DNA of 64,000 bases, taken from positions 248,001 through 312,000 of the forward strand of contig NZ_CANLTL010000002.1 in assembly GCF_947494015.1 (NCBI RefSeq), in the 5' to 3' direction. This document shows, one piece after another, positions 28,710-37,989 of this stretch. Under the pieces are notes generated by a model. That model had not been told where the DNA came from. It made no database searches and was given only the letters and a program-made list of their open reading frames with translations. This DNA comes from an uncultured Cellulomonas sp. Lineage in GTDB: Bacteria > Actinomycetota > Actinomycetes > Actinomycetales > Cellulomonadaceae. How positions within the stretch are numbered: position 1 is the first letter of the stretch; the number at the start of each line of letters is the position of its first letter. The position numbers and the translations under genes were made by a program.

Positions 28710-29828
28710 GTACTCGGCGTCCGCCGCGCGCAGCACCCGGTCCCAGCCCTGGTCGGGCAGCACCGCCGCGTTGTGCGTGCGCATCGCGTCGAGCACCGGC
28801 CGCTCACGGGCGAGCCGGACGACGGCGTCGGACATCGCGGCGTCGTCGGCCACGAGCAGGCCGTCGGTGCCGTCGGCGACGAACTCCTCGATGCCGGTCC
28901 CCCGGCGCGCGACCACGACGAGCCCGGCCGCGCGCGCCTCGAGCGCGGCGATGCCGAACGCCTCGAGCTCGGCGGGCGCGAGGAAGACGTCGGCGTCCGC
29001 GTACGCGGCCCGCACGTCGTCGCGGGCCAGGCGTCCGCGCAGGGTGACGACGTCGCCGAGCCCGAGCAGCTCGACGCGGGCGGCGACCCGGCCGCGGTCG
29101 GGGCCGTCGCCGATGACGTCGAGCCGCACCGCGCCGGCCGGCAGCCTCTGCGTCGCCCGGGCGACGAGGTCCACCAGCGGGACGGCCCGCTTGCGGGGCG
29201 CGAGCCGCATCGTGGCCACCAGCCGCAGCGGCGGCACCGCGTGCCCCGTGCGGGTCACCGCCGACCGGGTGCCGGCCGCGACGTCGGCCCACCGGGCGAG
29301 GTCCAGCCCGTTGGGCACCACCGACACGTCGGCGCCGAACACGTCCGCGACCCGCGCCGCCGCGACCCCGCTCACCGCGCTCAGGGCCGCCCGCGCGTCG
29401 CGCCATCCGGACGCGCGGGCACCGGCCCGCAGCACGGGGACGACGCCATCGAGCATGCAGTGCCAGGTGATCGCGAGCGGCAGCGCCAGCCGGCGGGCCG
29501 CCCGGGCGCCGTCGAACGCGAACGGCGACAGCACCCCGGCGTGCACGTGCACCACGTCCGGCCGCACCTCGCGCAGCGCCGCGTCGATGAGCCGGCCCTC
29601 GACCGGGTTCACCGGCAGGCTGAACGGCATCCGGGCACCGAGCCGGTGGACGTGCACCCCGCGTTCGAGATCGACGACGCCGCCCCGCTCACCGCCCTCG
29701 CCGAGCGTCGCGGTGAGCACGTGCACCTCGTGCCCCGCCGCGGCCTGCCGGGCGGCCAGGTCGCCGACCTGCGACTCGATGCCTCCCGTGCGGGGCGGGT
29801 AGCAGTCCGAGACGTGGGCGACGATCAC
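28680..29828 (-). CDS. Family 4 glycosyltransferase
   Basis: 382 residues with GT-B architecture. The N-terminal half reads MIVAHVSDCYPPRTGGIESQVGDLAARQAAAGHEVHVLTA, with DVVHVHAG and ITWHC. The donor half has VVPNGLDLARW, RLVATMRLAPRKR, LDVIGDGPDR and the EX7E region ELEAFGIAALEARAAGLVVVARRGTGIEEFV. Family 4 enzymes transfer sugars from nucleotide donors to lipids, glycans or small molecules; the acceptor cannot be read here. The GTG start lies only 33 bp from the divergent beta-galactosidase-like gene. TAGCCT six bases before it suggests a leaderless mRNA. Confidence 0.9.
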   Translation of the reverse strand: MIVAHVSDCYPPRTGGIESQVGDLAARQAAAGHEVHVLTATLGEGGERGGVVDLERGVHVHRLGARMPFSLPVNPVEGRLIDAALREVRPDVVHVHAGVLSPFAFDGARAARRLALPLAITWHCMLDGVVPVLRAGARASGWRDARAALSAVSGVAAARVADVFGADVSVVPNGLDLARWADVAAGTRSAVTRTGHAVPPLRLVATMRLAPRKRAVPLVDLVARATQRLPAGAVRLDVIGDGPDRGRVAARVELLGLGDVVTLRGRLARDDVRAAYADADVFLAPAELEAFGIAALEARAAGLVVVARRGTGIEEFVADGTDGLLVADDAAMSDAVVRLARERPVLDAMRTHNAAVLPDQGWDRVLRAADAEYARARSLARG

Positions 29829-29861
29829 GCGGCCAGGCTAGTGGTGCCAGACTGCCCTGCC

Positions 29862-31505
29862 GTGACCTCAGCGACGACGTCCCCGTCCACGCCCCCCGAC
29901 CCCCGGGGCCGCGCCCCGCTCCCCCGGCTCGAGCGGGTCGGGACGGCGACGCGGCTCGTGGTCGACGGCGAGCCGTTCGTCATCCGGGGCGGCGAGCTCG
30001 GCAACTCCAGCGCCGAGCGGTCCCACCTGGCCGGTCACTGGCCGCGCCTGGCCGAGCTGGGGCTCAACACGGTCGTCGCGCCGGCGTCCTGGGACGTGGT
30101 CGAGCCGGCCGAGGGCCGGTTCGACTGGACGAGCGTCGACGAGCTGGTCGAGGACGCCCGTGCGCACGGGATGCGGCTCGTCCTGCTGTGGTTCGGCAGC
30201 TGGAAGAACAGCATGTCGTCCTACGTGCCGGGGTGGGTCAAGACCGACGTGGCGCGCTTCCCCCGCGCGCGCGACTCGCGCGGCCGCGCGCTGGAGATCC
30301 TGACCCCGTTCAGCGCCGCCAACCGGGACGCCGACGGCCGCGCGTTCGCGGCGCTCCTGGCCCATCTGCGCGAGGTCGACGAGCACCACGTCGTGGTGCT
30401 GGTGCAGGTGGAGAACGAGATCGGGATGATCCCCGAGGCCCGCGACCGCACACCGGAGGCCGACGCCGCGTTCGCCGGCCCGGTGCCCACCGAGCTCCTG
30501 GCCTACCTCGCCGACCACCGCGACACCCTCGCCCCCGAGCTCGCCGCCCGGTGGACCGCCGCCGGCGGACGCAGCCAGGGCACCTGGACCGACGTCTTCG
30601 GCGCCGGTCCCGCGACCGACGAGCTGTTCATGGCCTGGGCCTTCGCGCGCTACGTCGGTGCGGTGACGGCGGCGGGCAAGGCCGAGCTGGACCTGCCGAT
30701 GTACACCAACGCCGCCCTCGTCCGGCCCGGGACGCAGCCCGGTCAGTACCCGAGCGCGGGACCGCTGCCGCACCTGATCGACGTCTGGCGTGCCGGGGCG
30801 CCGGCGCTGGACTTCATCGCACCCGACATCTACTTCCCCAACTTCGCCGAGTGGGCCGACCGGTACGTCCGCGGCGGCAACCCGCTGTTCGTGCCGGAGG
30901 CGCTGCGCAGCGTCGACGCCGCCGCCAACGCGCTCTACGCGTACGGGCGGCACGCGGCGATCGGCTTCTCGCCGTTCGGCATCGAGACCATCGAGGACCA
31001 CGCGGCCACCATGCTCGCCGCCTCCTACGACGTCGTGCGCCAGCTGACCCCGCTCCTCGCCGAGCACGCCGGGCAGGGCACGACGACCGGCCTGCTCCCG
31101 CCCGCCGAGGACCAGCGCGTGCCGCACCGGGTGCCGCTGGTCGACGTCGTGCTGGCGGCGACCTACGAGCGGATCGCGGCGCCGAGCCTGGCCGACGGCG
31201 TCATCAACGAGGTCGGGGACCGCGCCACGGACACCACCCGGCTGCCCGCCGGCGCGATCGTGATCCGGACCGGGCCGGACGAGCTCGTGGTCGGCGGGAT
31301 CGGCGTGACGCTCACCTTCGACCCGGTCGAGGCCGGGACCGAGACCGTCGGCATCCTCAGCTGCGAGGAGGGGCGCTACGACGACGACGGCGGCTGGCAG
31401 CACCGGCGCTGGCTCAACGGCGACCAGACGCACCAGGGGCGACACGTCCGGCTCGAACCCGGACGGTTCACGATCCAGCGGGTGCGGCTGTACCGGTACC
31501 GCTGA
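29862..31505 (+). CDS. Beta-galactosidase-like glycoside hydrolase (clan A, DUF5597 type)
   Basis: 547 residues, GTG start, no signal peptide, so cytoplasmic. A TIM-barrel domain starts with FVIRGGELGNSSAERS and LAELGLNTVVAPASWDVVEP. The acid/base Glu186 is in VQVENEIG and the likely nucleophile Glu346 in FVPEALRS, the layout of GH35/GH42 enzymes. After about residue 380 a beta-rich domain of the DUF5597 type follows (DELVVGGIGVTLTF, GRHVRLEPGRFTIQRVRLYRY). Beta-galactosidase on plant oligosaccharides is the likely activity, but arabinosidase is possible. It has no clear ribosome site and may be leaderless. It is convergent with the GH3 gene. Confidence 0.8.
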   Translation: MTSATTSPSTPPDPRGRAPLPRLERVGTATRLVVDGEPFVIRGGELGNSSAERSHLAGHWPRLAELGLNTVVAPASWDVVEPAEGRFDWTSVDELVEDARAHGMRLVLLWFGSWKNSMSSYVPGWVKTDVARFPRARDSRGRALEILTPFSAANRDADGRAFAALLAHLREVDEHHVVVLVQVENEIGMIPEARDRTPEADAAFAGPVPTELLAYLADHRDTLAPELAARWTAAGGRSQGTWTDVFGAGPATDELFMAWAFARYVGAVTAAGKAELDLPMYTNAALVRPGTQPGQYPSAGPLPHLIDVWRAGAPALDFIAPDIYFPNFAEWADRYVRGGNPLFVPEALRSVDAAANALYAYGRHAAIGFSPFGIETIEDHAATMLAASYDVVRQLTPLLAEHAGQGTTTGLLPPAEDQRVPHRVPLVDVVLAATYERIAAPSLADGVINEVGDRATDTTRLPAGAIVIRTGPDELVVGGIGVTLTFDPVEAGTETVGILSCEEGRYDDDGGWQHRRWLNGDQTHQGRHVRLEPGRFTIQRVRLYRYR

Positions 31506-31509
31506 CGGC

Positions 31510-31539
31510 GCGCGGCCCGTCGTGGTGACCGGGCCGCGC
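31510..31539. terminator. Bidirectional hairpin between the two glycosidase genes
   Basis: A perfect 10-bp stem GCGCGGCCCG/CGGGCCGCGC (31510-31519 with 31530-31539) has a ten-base loop and lies between convergent stops. Confidence 0.65.
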
Positions 31540-31558
31540 CGCCGCCGGCGCGGGGAGG

Positions 31559-33898
31559 TCAGTCCCCGGCGGGCCGCACCCCGACCTCGACCACCCGGCG
31601 GTCCGCGGTGGTCACCTCGTGCACCGCACCCTCGAGGGTCACCGACCGGGTGAGCGTGAGGTCCTCGCAGGACGTCCCCACCGACACGCGCACCTCGCCC
31701 GGCTCCACGACCCGCACCAGCCGGCGGTCGCTGAACGCGAGCCGCGTGGTCGGCACGTCCCACGTCACCTCGACGCTCCGGCCGGCGGGCACCTCGACCC
31801 GGGCGTAGCCGAGGAGCTGCACGACCGGGCGCGTCACCGACGCGACCGGGTCCTGCCCGTACAGCTGCACGACGTCGGCGCCGTCCCGGTCCCCGGTGTT
31901 GCGCACCCGCACGGTCGCCCGGATCGCGCCGTCGGTGGCCACCCGGTCGGACTCCAGCCGCAGGTCGGAGTACTCCCACGTGGTGTACGACAGGCCGTGC
32001 CCGAACGGCAGCACGGGGGCGGTGTCCAGGTTGCTCACCGAGCTCGCGCCGCCCAGCTTGGCCCGCAGGTAGCTGTAGGGCTGGGCCCCGACGGACCGCG
32101 GCATGGTCACCGGCAGGTGCCCGGACGGGTTCACCCGGCCGGACAGCACCCCGGCGACCGCCTGGGCGCCCTCCTGCCCCGGGAAGAACGACTGCACGAC
32201 GGCGGCGCAGCGCTCGACCGCCCAGTCGACCGCGTACGGCCGCCCGGTGAGCAGCACCAGCACCACCGGCGTGCCGGTGGCCAGCAGCTCCTCCACGAGC
32301 CGGCGCTGCACACCGGGCAGGTCGAGGGAGTCGGCGTCGCAGCCCTCCCCCGACGTCCCGCGCCCGAACAGCCCCGCGAGGTCGCCCATGACCGCGACCA
32401 CGACGTCGGCGTCCTGCGCGGCCTGGACCGCGGCGGCGAACCCGCTCGTGTCGTCGCCCTGCACGTCGCAGCCCCGGGCGTGCACGAGCTGCGCGCCGGG
32501 CAGCTCGCGCCCCAGCGCCTCGCGCACCGTCGCGACGTCGAGGCCGAGCTCGAAGGACGGGTGCTGGGACAGCACGTGGTTGGCGAAGCTGTAGCAGCCG
32601 AACAGCGCCTCGGTCACGTCCGCGTTGGGCCCGACGACGGCCACCCGCGGCTGCGCGGCAGCCAGCGGGAGCGTGCCGTCGTTGGTGAGCAGGACCACCG
32701 ACTCCTCGGCGATCCGGGCCGCGATCCGGCGGTGCGGCAGCGGGTCGAGGTCGATCCCGTCGGTCGCGTCCGGGTCGAAGGTGGCGTCCAGCAGGCCCAA
32801 CCGCTCCTTCTGGCCGAGCACGCGCAGCAGCGCGCGGTCCACGAGCGCCTCGTCCACGGCGCCGGACCGCACCAGCTCGGCCAGCGGCTCCAGGTACGCG
32901 GTGCCGGTCGGCAGCTCCACGTCGATGCCCGCGGTCAGCGCCTGCGCGGCCGCCTCGCCGAGGTCGCCGGCCACGCCGTGCAGGGTCTGCAGGAACGCGA
33001 CCGCGAAGTAGTCGGCGACGACGGTGCCGGTGAAGCCCCACCGCTCGCGCAGCACGCCGGTGAGCAGGTCGACGTCGGCCGCGGCGGGCACGCCGTCGAC
33101 CTCGGCGTAGGAGTTCATGACCGAGTCCACCCCGCCGTCGAGCACCGCCATCTCGAACGGCGGCAGGAAGACGTCGGCGATCTCACGCGGACCGGCGTGC
33201 ACCGGCGCCAGGTTGCGGCCGGCGCGCGAGTTGGAGTACCCGGCGAAGTGCTTGAGGGTCGCGACGACGCCCGCGCTCTGCAGCCCCCGCACGTACGCGG
33301 TCGCCACCGTCCCGACCAGGTACGGGTCCTCGGAGATGCACTCCTCGACCCGGCCCCACCGCGCGTCGCGGACGACGTCGAGCACCGGGGCCAGCCCCTG
33401 GTGCACGCCGAGGGACCGCATGGACTCCCCGATGGCGCGCCCCATGTCCTCGACCAGCTCGGGGTGGAAGCTCGCTCCCCACGACGGCGGCGCGGGGAAG
33501 GTGGTCGCCTTCCACGCGGCCAGGCCGGTCAGGCACTCCTCGTGCACGAGGGCCGGGATGCCGAGCCGGGTCTGGGTGGTGAGCCACAGCTGCTTGCGCG
33601 CCAGCGCGCGCGCCTGGTCGACGGGCTCGACCGGGGTGGTGCCGAAGACGCGGGTCAGCTGTCCGAGCCCGTGGGTCGCGAACGCCTCCAGCTCGTCGAC
33701 CTCGGCCTGCATCGCGTCCTGCATCGGTGCGACGTCACCGCCCTCGCCGCTGCCGCCGCGCCCCTCCCACAGCCCCACGAGCTGGGCGAGCTTCTCCTCG
33801 AGCGTCATGCGGGCCATGAGCTCGCGGACCCGCAGCTCGCCGTCGGCGGACAGCTCGGTGCGCAGGGGGACGACGGGGGCGACGTGGTCGACGGTCAT
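31559..33898 (-). CDS. GH3 beta-xylosidase/beta-glucosidase
   Basis: 779 residues, no signal peptide. The GH3 N-terminal barrel contains TLEEKLAQLVGLW, LHEECLTGL-type substrate loop (VHEECLTG), ATLKHFAGYSNSRAGRN and the nucleophile Asp296 in GTVVADYFAV. The (alpha/beta)6 domain shows ESVVLLTNDGTLPL and VVAVMGDLAGLFGRGTSGEGCD, and a fibronectin-III-like domain ends the protein (PFGHGLSYTTWEYSDL, RVRNTGDRDGADVVQLYG). With GH39 and GH67 genes in the same locus, beta-xylosidase activity on imported xylo-oligosaccharides is most likely. It is the last gene of the six-gene operon. Confidence 0.9.
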   Translation of the reverse strand: MTVDHVAPVVPLRTELSADGELRVRELMARMTLEEKLAQLVGLWEGRGGSGEGGDVAPMQDAMQAEVDELEAFATHGLGQLTRVFGTTPVEPVDQARALARKQLWLTTQTRLGIPALVHEECLTGLAAWKATTFPAPPSWGASFHPELVEDMGRAIGESMRSLGVHQGLAPVLDVVRDARWGRVEECISEDPYLVGTVATAYVRGLQSAGVVATLKHFAGYSNSRAGRNLAPVHAGPREIADVFLPPFEMAVLDGGVDSVMNSYAEVDGVPAAADVDLLTGVLRERWGFTGTVVADYFAVAFLQTLHGVAGDLGEAAAQALTAGIDVELPTGTAYLEPLAELVRSGAVDEALVDRALLRVLGQKERLGLLDATFDPDATDGIDLDPLPHRRIAARIAEESVVLLTNDGTLPLAAAQPRVAVVGPNADVTEALFGCYSFANHVLSQHPSFELGLDVATVREALGRELPGAQLVHARGCDVQGDDTSGFAAAVQAAQDADVVVAVMGDLAGLFGRGTSGEGCDADSLDLPGVQRRLVEELLATGTPVVLVLLTGRPYAVDWAVERCAAVVQSFFPGQEGAQAVAGVLSGRVNPSGHLPVTMPRSVGAQPYSYLRAKLGGASSVSNLDTAPVLPFGHGLSYTTWEYSDLRLESDRVATDGAIRATVRVRNTGDRDGADVVQLYGQDPVASVTRPVVQLLGYARVEVPAGRSVEVTWDVPTTRLAFSDRRLVRVVEPGEVRVSVGTSCEDLTLTRSVTLEGAVHEVTTADRRVVEVGVRPAGD

Positions 33899-33935
33899 GG
33901 TGGTACCTCGCGGTGAGTGGTGGGGTCGGGACAGG

Positions 33936-34634
33936 TCAGGAGGGGGTCGTGGTCGCCGACGGTGCGACGAACCGGCGCTCGACGTCGTCGAGCACGGGGG
34001 CCTCGTTGCGGGCGAGGAAGAAGGTGAGCACCGACGCCAGCAGCACCGGGACGGCGTCGAAGGTGATCGCCGTCAGCCCGCCGATCAGCACCAGCAGCGA
34101 CACCATGCCGAGCGTCACGAGCGGGCGGTTGACCAGCGTGTAGAAGCCGAGGCGCGCCGCGTCGCGCCACCGGAACGCGAACGTGGAGGCCAGGGCGAGC
34201 ATCCGCACGGCCCACAGCAGCACGAGCGCCGCCAGCAGCACCTGGACCAGGACCACGGGCGCGGCCAGGCCGGCGGCCCCGGCGTACGCGATGTTGGTGG
34301 CCAGCACGACCAGCGCGACGAGCGCCGGCAGCCACGACCGCAGCGCGTCCACCCAGCCCAGGCGCAGCCCGCGCCAGAACTGCGCGGCCGGGGACGGGTC
34401 CCGCTCGCGCAGGAACACGCGCCAGGCGAACAGCGCCGCCGCGGTCGCCGGGCCCACCGGAACCAGCGCCAGGGCGTACAGCGGGAGGTTGCTGGCCTCG
34501 GGCGCCAGGAACAGGGCGGCCACCAGCGCCGGGGCGGTCAGCAGCGCCCAGAGCACCTCGATCGCCGCGAACCAGTAGACGACCGTGGCGGCGCGCGCGA
34601 GCGGCCCGGTGCGGTCGGTCTCGGCTCTGCTCAT
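33936..34634 (-). CDS. YesL/DUF624-type membrane protein
   Basis: 232 residues with five or six membrane segments (VVYWFAAIEVLWALLTAPALVAALFL, LPLYALALVPVGPATAAALFAWRVFL, WLPALVALVVLATNIAYAGAAGL, LVTLGMVSLLVLIGGLTAITFDAVPVLLASVLTFFLA). DUF624 proteins are common beside LplB/LplC-type oligosaccharide transporters, as here, and may help the transporter; the mechanism is unknown. It lies 18 bases after the GH39 gene and 37 before GH3, within the operon. Confidence 0.8.
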   Translation of the reverse strand: MSRAETDRTGPLARAATVVYWFAAIEVLWALLTAPALVAALFLAPEASNLPLYALALVPVGPATAAALFAWRVFLRERDPSPAAQFWRGLRLGWVDALRSWLPALVALVVLATNIAYAGAAGLAAPVVLVQVLLAALVLLWAVRMLALASTFAFRWRDAARLGFYTLVNRPLVTLGMVSLLVLIGGLTAITFDAVPVLLASVLTFFLARNEAPVLDDVERRFVAPSATTTPS

Positions 34635-34652
34635 CGTCGGCTCATCGTCGGC

Positions 34653-36212
34653 TCACGGATGATAGCCCGGGATGCGGGTGTCGTCCGTCCACGGCGCGGT
34701 CCCGTCGCGGACGACCTCCAGCTCGACCAGCGTGACCTCGTGCTGCGCCAGGTGCAGGTCCAGCTCGACGCGGCCCCTCGCGAGCGGCAGCGCGCGGTGC
34801 TCGACGGCCGGCCGGGACGCCTCGTGCAGGACGTCCAGGTGCCGCGCCGACGGGCTGGCCGGCCGCCCCAGCCCCTGCCACGCCGTCCAGGCGTTGCCGT
34901 CGGACTCGTTGACCCGGTGGCGCAGCGCGAACACCGTCGCCGGGCCGCCGTCGTGGTCGCCGTCGGGGGGCGGGGCCGCCCACGGGCGCGCGGCGGCCGC
35001 GACCGGCACCGACAGCCGCACGGTGTGCGACGTCGCCGCGGTGGTGGCGGACCCGTCGACGGGCTGCCAGGCGAGGACGGTGACCCGGCCGTCCTTGTGG
35101 CGGGTGACCAGGTGGTCGTCCCCGCGGGCGAGGACGGTGGCGCCCATCCGGGCCATGAAGGCGTACAGGTGGAAGGTCGGCTTGGCGATGCCGCGGTGGG
35201 TGAGCAGGCCGAAGCCGCCGTGGAAGAGGGACGTCGGGACACCCTCCTCCTCGAAGACGTCGCAGAACGTCCAGTAGGAGAACGAGTCGACCAGGTCGCC
35301 GCCGGCGGCCAGCACCGGCGCGAGGTACGCCGCGTTGTCCGCGGTGTCGTGCACGGGGTTGTCCGGCCGGTAGGAGGTGTTGAACTCGGTGATGTGGACC
35401 GGAAGCTCGGCCAGCGGGGACCCGGCCAGGTGCCGGCGGGCGGCGCCGAACTGGTCGAGGAGCGCCTGCGGCGGCTGCATGTCCTGGTAGGTGCCGAACG
35501 GCACGTGCTGCGCCGGCCCGGAGGTGTACGCGTGCCGGCTGACGAAGTCGCACGGCACGTCGCGTGCGGTGACGAACTCGGCGAACGGCTCCCACCACTC
35601 GTCGGCGCCCGGGGAGATCGCCGGGCCGCCCACCTGCAGGCCGGAGTCGACGTCCTTGACCGCGCGGGCGGTGACCTCGTACAGGCGCAGGTACTCGTCC
35701 CGGTCCGCCCCGGCCCAGAAGTTCGTGAGGTTCGGCTCGTTCCACACCTCCACCGGCCAGGACCGCACCTCCTCGATCCCGTAGCGGTCCACCAGGTGGC
35801 GCAGGGTTGCCGCGACGAGCTCGGCCCACTCGGGGTACGACGACGGCGGCGTGACGTTGCCGTTCCACCAGAAGACCGTCTGGCCACCGGAGGCCAGTCC
35901 GCTGGGCATAAACCCGAGCTCGAGGAACGGCCTGATGCCCTGGGCCAGATAGGTGTCGACCACCTGGTCGACGTAGGTGAAGCTGTGCCGCACCCGCCGC
36001 TCGCCGTCCAGGGTGTACGGCCGGTGGACCCCCATGTCGTCGCTCAGCAGCCCGTGCCCGCGTACCGCGCGGAAGCCGATGTCGCGCTGGGTGCGGGTGA
36101 GGGACTCGACGTAGTCCCCACGCAGGGCGAGGCTCGCGCGGCCGGTGCCGACGCAGGCGCGCCATGCGTCGGTGAGGCGTCCGATCGGCTCGGACGGGAC
36201 GACGACGGCCAC
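34653..36212 (-). CDS. GH39 beta-xylosidase
   Basis: 519 residues, GTG start with AGGAGA five bases upstream. The barrel begins IGFRAVRGHGLLSDDMGV, a typical GH39 signature. The acid/base is Glu159 in VEVWNEPNLTNFW and the nucleophile Glu276 in VHITEFNTSYRPDNP. Further markers are HAYTSGPAQ and YWTFCDVFEE. The C-terminal 130 residues form a beta domain. There is no signal peptide, so it acts in the cytoplasm on imported xylo-oligosaccharides. It lies 42 bases after the binding-protein gene. Confidence 0.93.
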   Translation of the reverse strand: MAVVVPSEPIGRLTDAWRACVGTGRASLALRGDYVESLTRTQRDIGFRAVRGHGLLSDDMGVHRPYTLDGERRVRHSFTYVDQVVDTYLAQGIRPFLELGFMPSGLASGGQTVFWWNGNVTPPSSYPEWAELVAATLRHLVDRYGIEEVRSWPVEVWNEPNLTNFWAGADRDEYLRLYEVTARAVKDVDSGLQVGGPAISPGADEWWEPFAEFVTARDVPCDFVSRHAYTSGPAQHVPFGTYQDMQPPQALLDQFGAARRHLAGSPLAELPVHITEFNTSYRPDNPVHDTADNAAYLAPVLAAGGDLVDSFSYWTFCDVFEEEGVPTSLFHGGFGLLTHRGIAKPTFHLYAFMARMGATVLARGDDHLVTRHKDGRVTVLAWQPVDGSATTAATSHTVRLSVPVAAAARPWAAPPPDGDHDGGPATVFALRHRVNESDGNAWTAWQGLGRPASPSARHLDVLHEASRPAVEHRALPLARGRVELDLHLAQHEVTLVELEVVRDGTAPWTDDTRIPGYHP

Positions 36213-36254
36213 GGTTCTCCTGACGGTGAAGGCGGGCGGGCTCAGGGCGAGAGG

Positions 36255-37925
36255 TCAGCCGTTGTTCTCGGCGAAGCGCTCCTGCGCGGCGTTCATGATG
36301 TCCACGTACGCGGACATGTTCTGGCCCTCGAGCTCGCCGACGTAGTCCTCCCACTCGGACAGGTCACGCTGACCCAGGACGAAGGCCAGGGTGTTCTGGG
36401 TGACGTAGTCCGTCAGGGCCGTCTGGTACAGGCTGGCCTGCTCCCGCTCGATCTCGTCGAGGGGGTGCGGAGGTGCGACCGGCGCCTGCTCCTTGGTGGC
36501 CATGAGCTCCTGCCAGTCCTGCTCCTCCTCGGACAGCATGGAGTTCACCAGGTCCTCGGTGGACCCCTGCGCGAGCATGAAGACGCCGTTGTGGTAGCCG
36601 AGGTCGACCTGGAGGTTGGTGGGGGCGCCCGGGTTCAGCGACTGGATCGTGATGTCGGGGTTGAGCACGCGGGTGCCGTCGTCGGTCGTGGTGAAGGTCT
36701 CGCCCTCCACGCCCCACTTGGCGAACTCCAGACCCTCGTCGGAGTAGTACAGCCAGTCGATGAACTGCAGCATCGCGACGAAGGTGTCGTTCTCGGCGCA
36801 GTCGGCCGAGATCATCATGCCGCTCTCCATGCGGCTCCCGGCGGCGAGGTCACCGGCGGGCCCGGCGGGCACGCGGATCTTGCTCAGCTGGTAGCTGCCC
36901 GCACCGAGCGTCTCGTCGAGCGTCGCCCGGTGGCGCAGGATCTCCTGGGAGTTCGTGGTGATCGCGTAGGACTGCTCGGAGGTGAGCTTCTGGATCGCCG
37001 TGTCGTCGTCCTGCGTGAAGCTCTCCGGGTCCATGAGCCCCGCCTCCACGAGGCCGTGGAAGTACTCCACCATCGCCCGGTACTCGTCGCTCGCGCCGGC
37101 GAAGACGAACTCCTCGGCGTCCGGGTCCCACTGCAGGCCCTCCTGGAAGCCCCACCCGGCGACGGTCCCGAAGTTCGGCGCGGCGACGTTGAACAGCGCA
37201 CCGAGGGGGGTCGGGACGCTGAAGCGGTCCGAGAGGACGTAGTTGTCCGGGTGTGCCGCCTTGACCGCCTCGAAGGACTCGCGCAGGTCGTCCCACGTCT
37301 CCGGCTGGGTGTCGGCTCCGGCGGCGTCGAAGACGTCGTTGCGGACCGCGAGGGTGTAGTCGTACCGCAGCTCCTCGAGGATGCCGGGCAGCAGGTAGTA
37401 CTTGCCGTCCTCCTGGCGCAGCGTGTCGAGCTCGGGGTCGAGCTCCCACTCCTCGACCTTCGCCTGGAAGTTGGGCATGTACTCGACGTAGTCGCTCACC
37501 GGCAGGATGGCGCCGGACGCCACGAACTGGTTCTCCTGCCCGGGGTAGGTCACCGGGATGATGCACGGGGCGTCGCCCGCCCCGATGAGCAGGCTGCGCC
37601 GCGACTCCCAGTCGCTCAGCGGGGCGGTCGTGATGTCGAAGGTGACGTTGTGGTCCTGCTCCAGGTGCTGCAGGAACGGCCAGCTCTCCTGCAGCGGGTA
37701 GTTCGGGTGGTCGCGGTACAGCAGGCCGAACTCGACCGGCTCGGTGGCCACGAACGTGTCGCCCACGCCGTAGTCCTCCATCGCGCCGACCATGTTGTCC
37801 TCGAGCGCGGCCGCGTCGACGGTGCCCTCGTCGCTGGGCTCGTCGCCGCCGCCGCAGGCGGTCAGCGTGAGCGCGAGGGTGCCGACGGTCAGGCCGCCGA
37901 CCACGCGCTTGGTGGTGATCCTCAT
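36255..37925 (-). CDS. Solute-binding lipoprotein of an LplA-type oligosaccharide ABC transporter
   Basis: 556 residues. A lipoprotein signal ends in the lipobox LTAC-GGG (Cys24). The mature part is a large extracellular binding protein of the LplA kind: YYLLPGILEELRYDYTLAVRNDVFDAAG, PETWDDLRESFEAVKA, GWGFQEGLQWDPD and FIDWLYYSDEGLEFAKWGVEGE. Such proteins bind long oligosaccharides, and relatives bind aldouronates. It follows the two permease genes, from which a 16-bp perfect palindrome separates it. No ATPase gene is present; CUT1 systems often share one multitask ATPase encoded elsewhere. Confidence 0.9.
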   Translation of the reverse strand: MRITTKRVVGGLTVGTLALTLTACGGGDEPSDEGTVDAAALEDNMVGAMEDYGVGDTFVATEPVEFGLLYRDHPNYPLQESWPFLQHLEQDHNVTFDITTAPLSDWESRRSLLIGAGDAPCIIPVTYPGQENQFVASGAILPVSDYVEYMPNFQAKVEEWELDPELDTLRQEDGKYYLLPGILEELRYDYTLAVRNDVFDAAGADTQPETWDDLRESFEAVKAAHPDNYVLSDRFSVPTPLGALFNVAAPNFGTVAGWGFQEGLQWDPDAEEFVFAGASDEYRAMVEYFHGLVEAGLMDPESFTQDDDTAIQKLTSEQSYAITTNSQEILRHRATLDETLGAGSYQLSKIRVPAGPAGDLAAGSRMESGMMISADCAENDTFVAMLQFIDWLYYSDEGLEFAKWGVEGETFTTTDDGTRVLNPDITIQSLNPGAPTNLQVDLGYHNGVFMLAQGSTEDLVNSMLSEEEQDWQELMATKEQAPVAPPHPLDEIEREQASLYQTALTDYVTQNTLAFVLGQRDLSEWEDYVGELEGQNMSAYVDIMNAAQERFAENNG

Positions 37926-37944
37926 CGGTGATTGCCTTTCGTGG

Positions 37945-37960
37945 GGAACGACGTCGTTCC
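37945..37960. promoter_or_regulatory. 16-bp perfect palindrome between permease and binding-protein genes
   Basis: GGAACGACGTCGTTCC lies 20 bp upstream of the binding-protein ATG (37925). As RNA it could form an intercistronic hairpin; as DNA it could be a protein site. Function unknown. Confidence 0.45.
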
Positions 37961-37989
37961 GGGGGCGAACAAGGTGGACGAGCCGGGGG

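Noticed and set aside
33117-37931. 1604-codon open frame on the plus strand across the xylan operon
   Set aside because: It is the antisense shadow of GH3, YesL, GH39 and binding-protein genes. Its translation is Arg/Gly/Val-rich with no domain, an effect of high GC.
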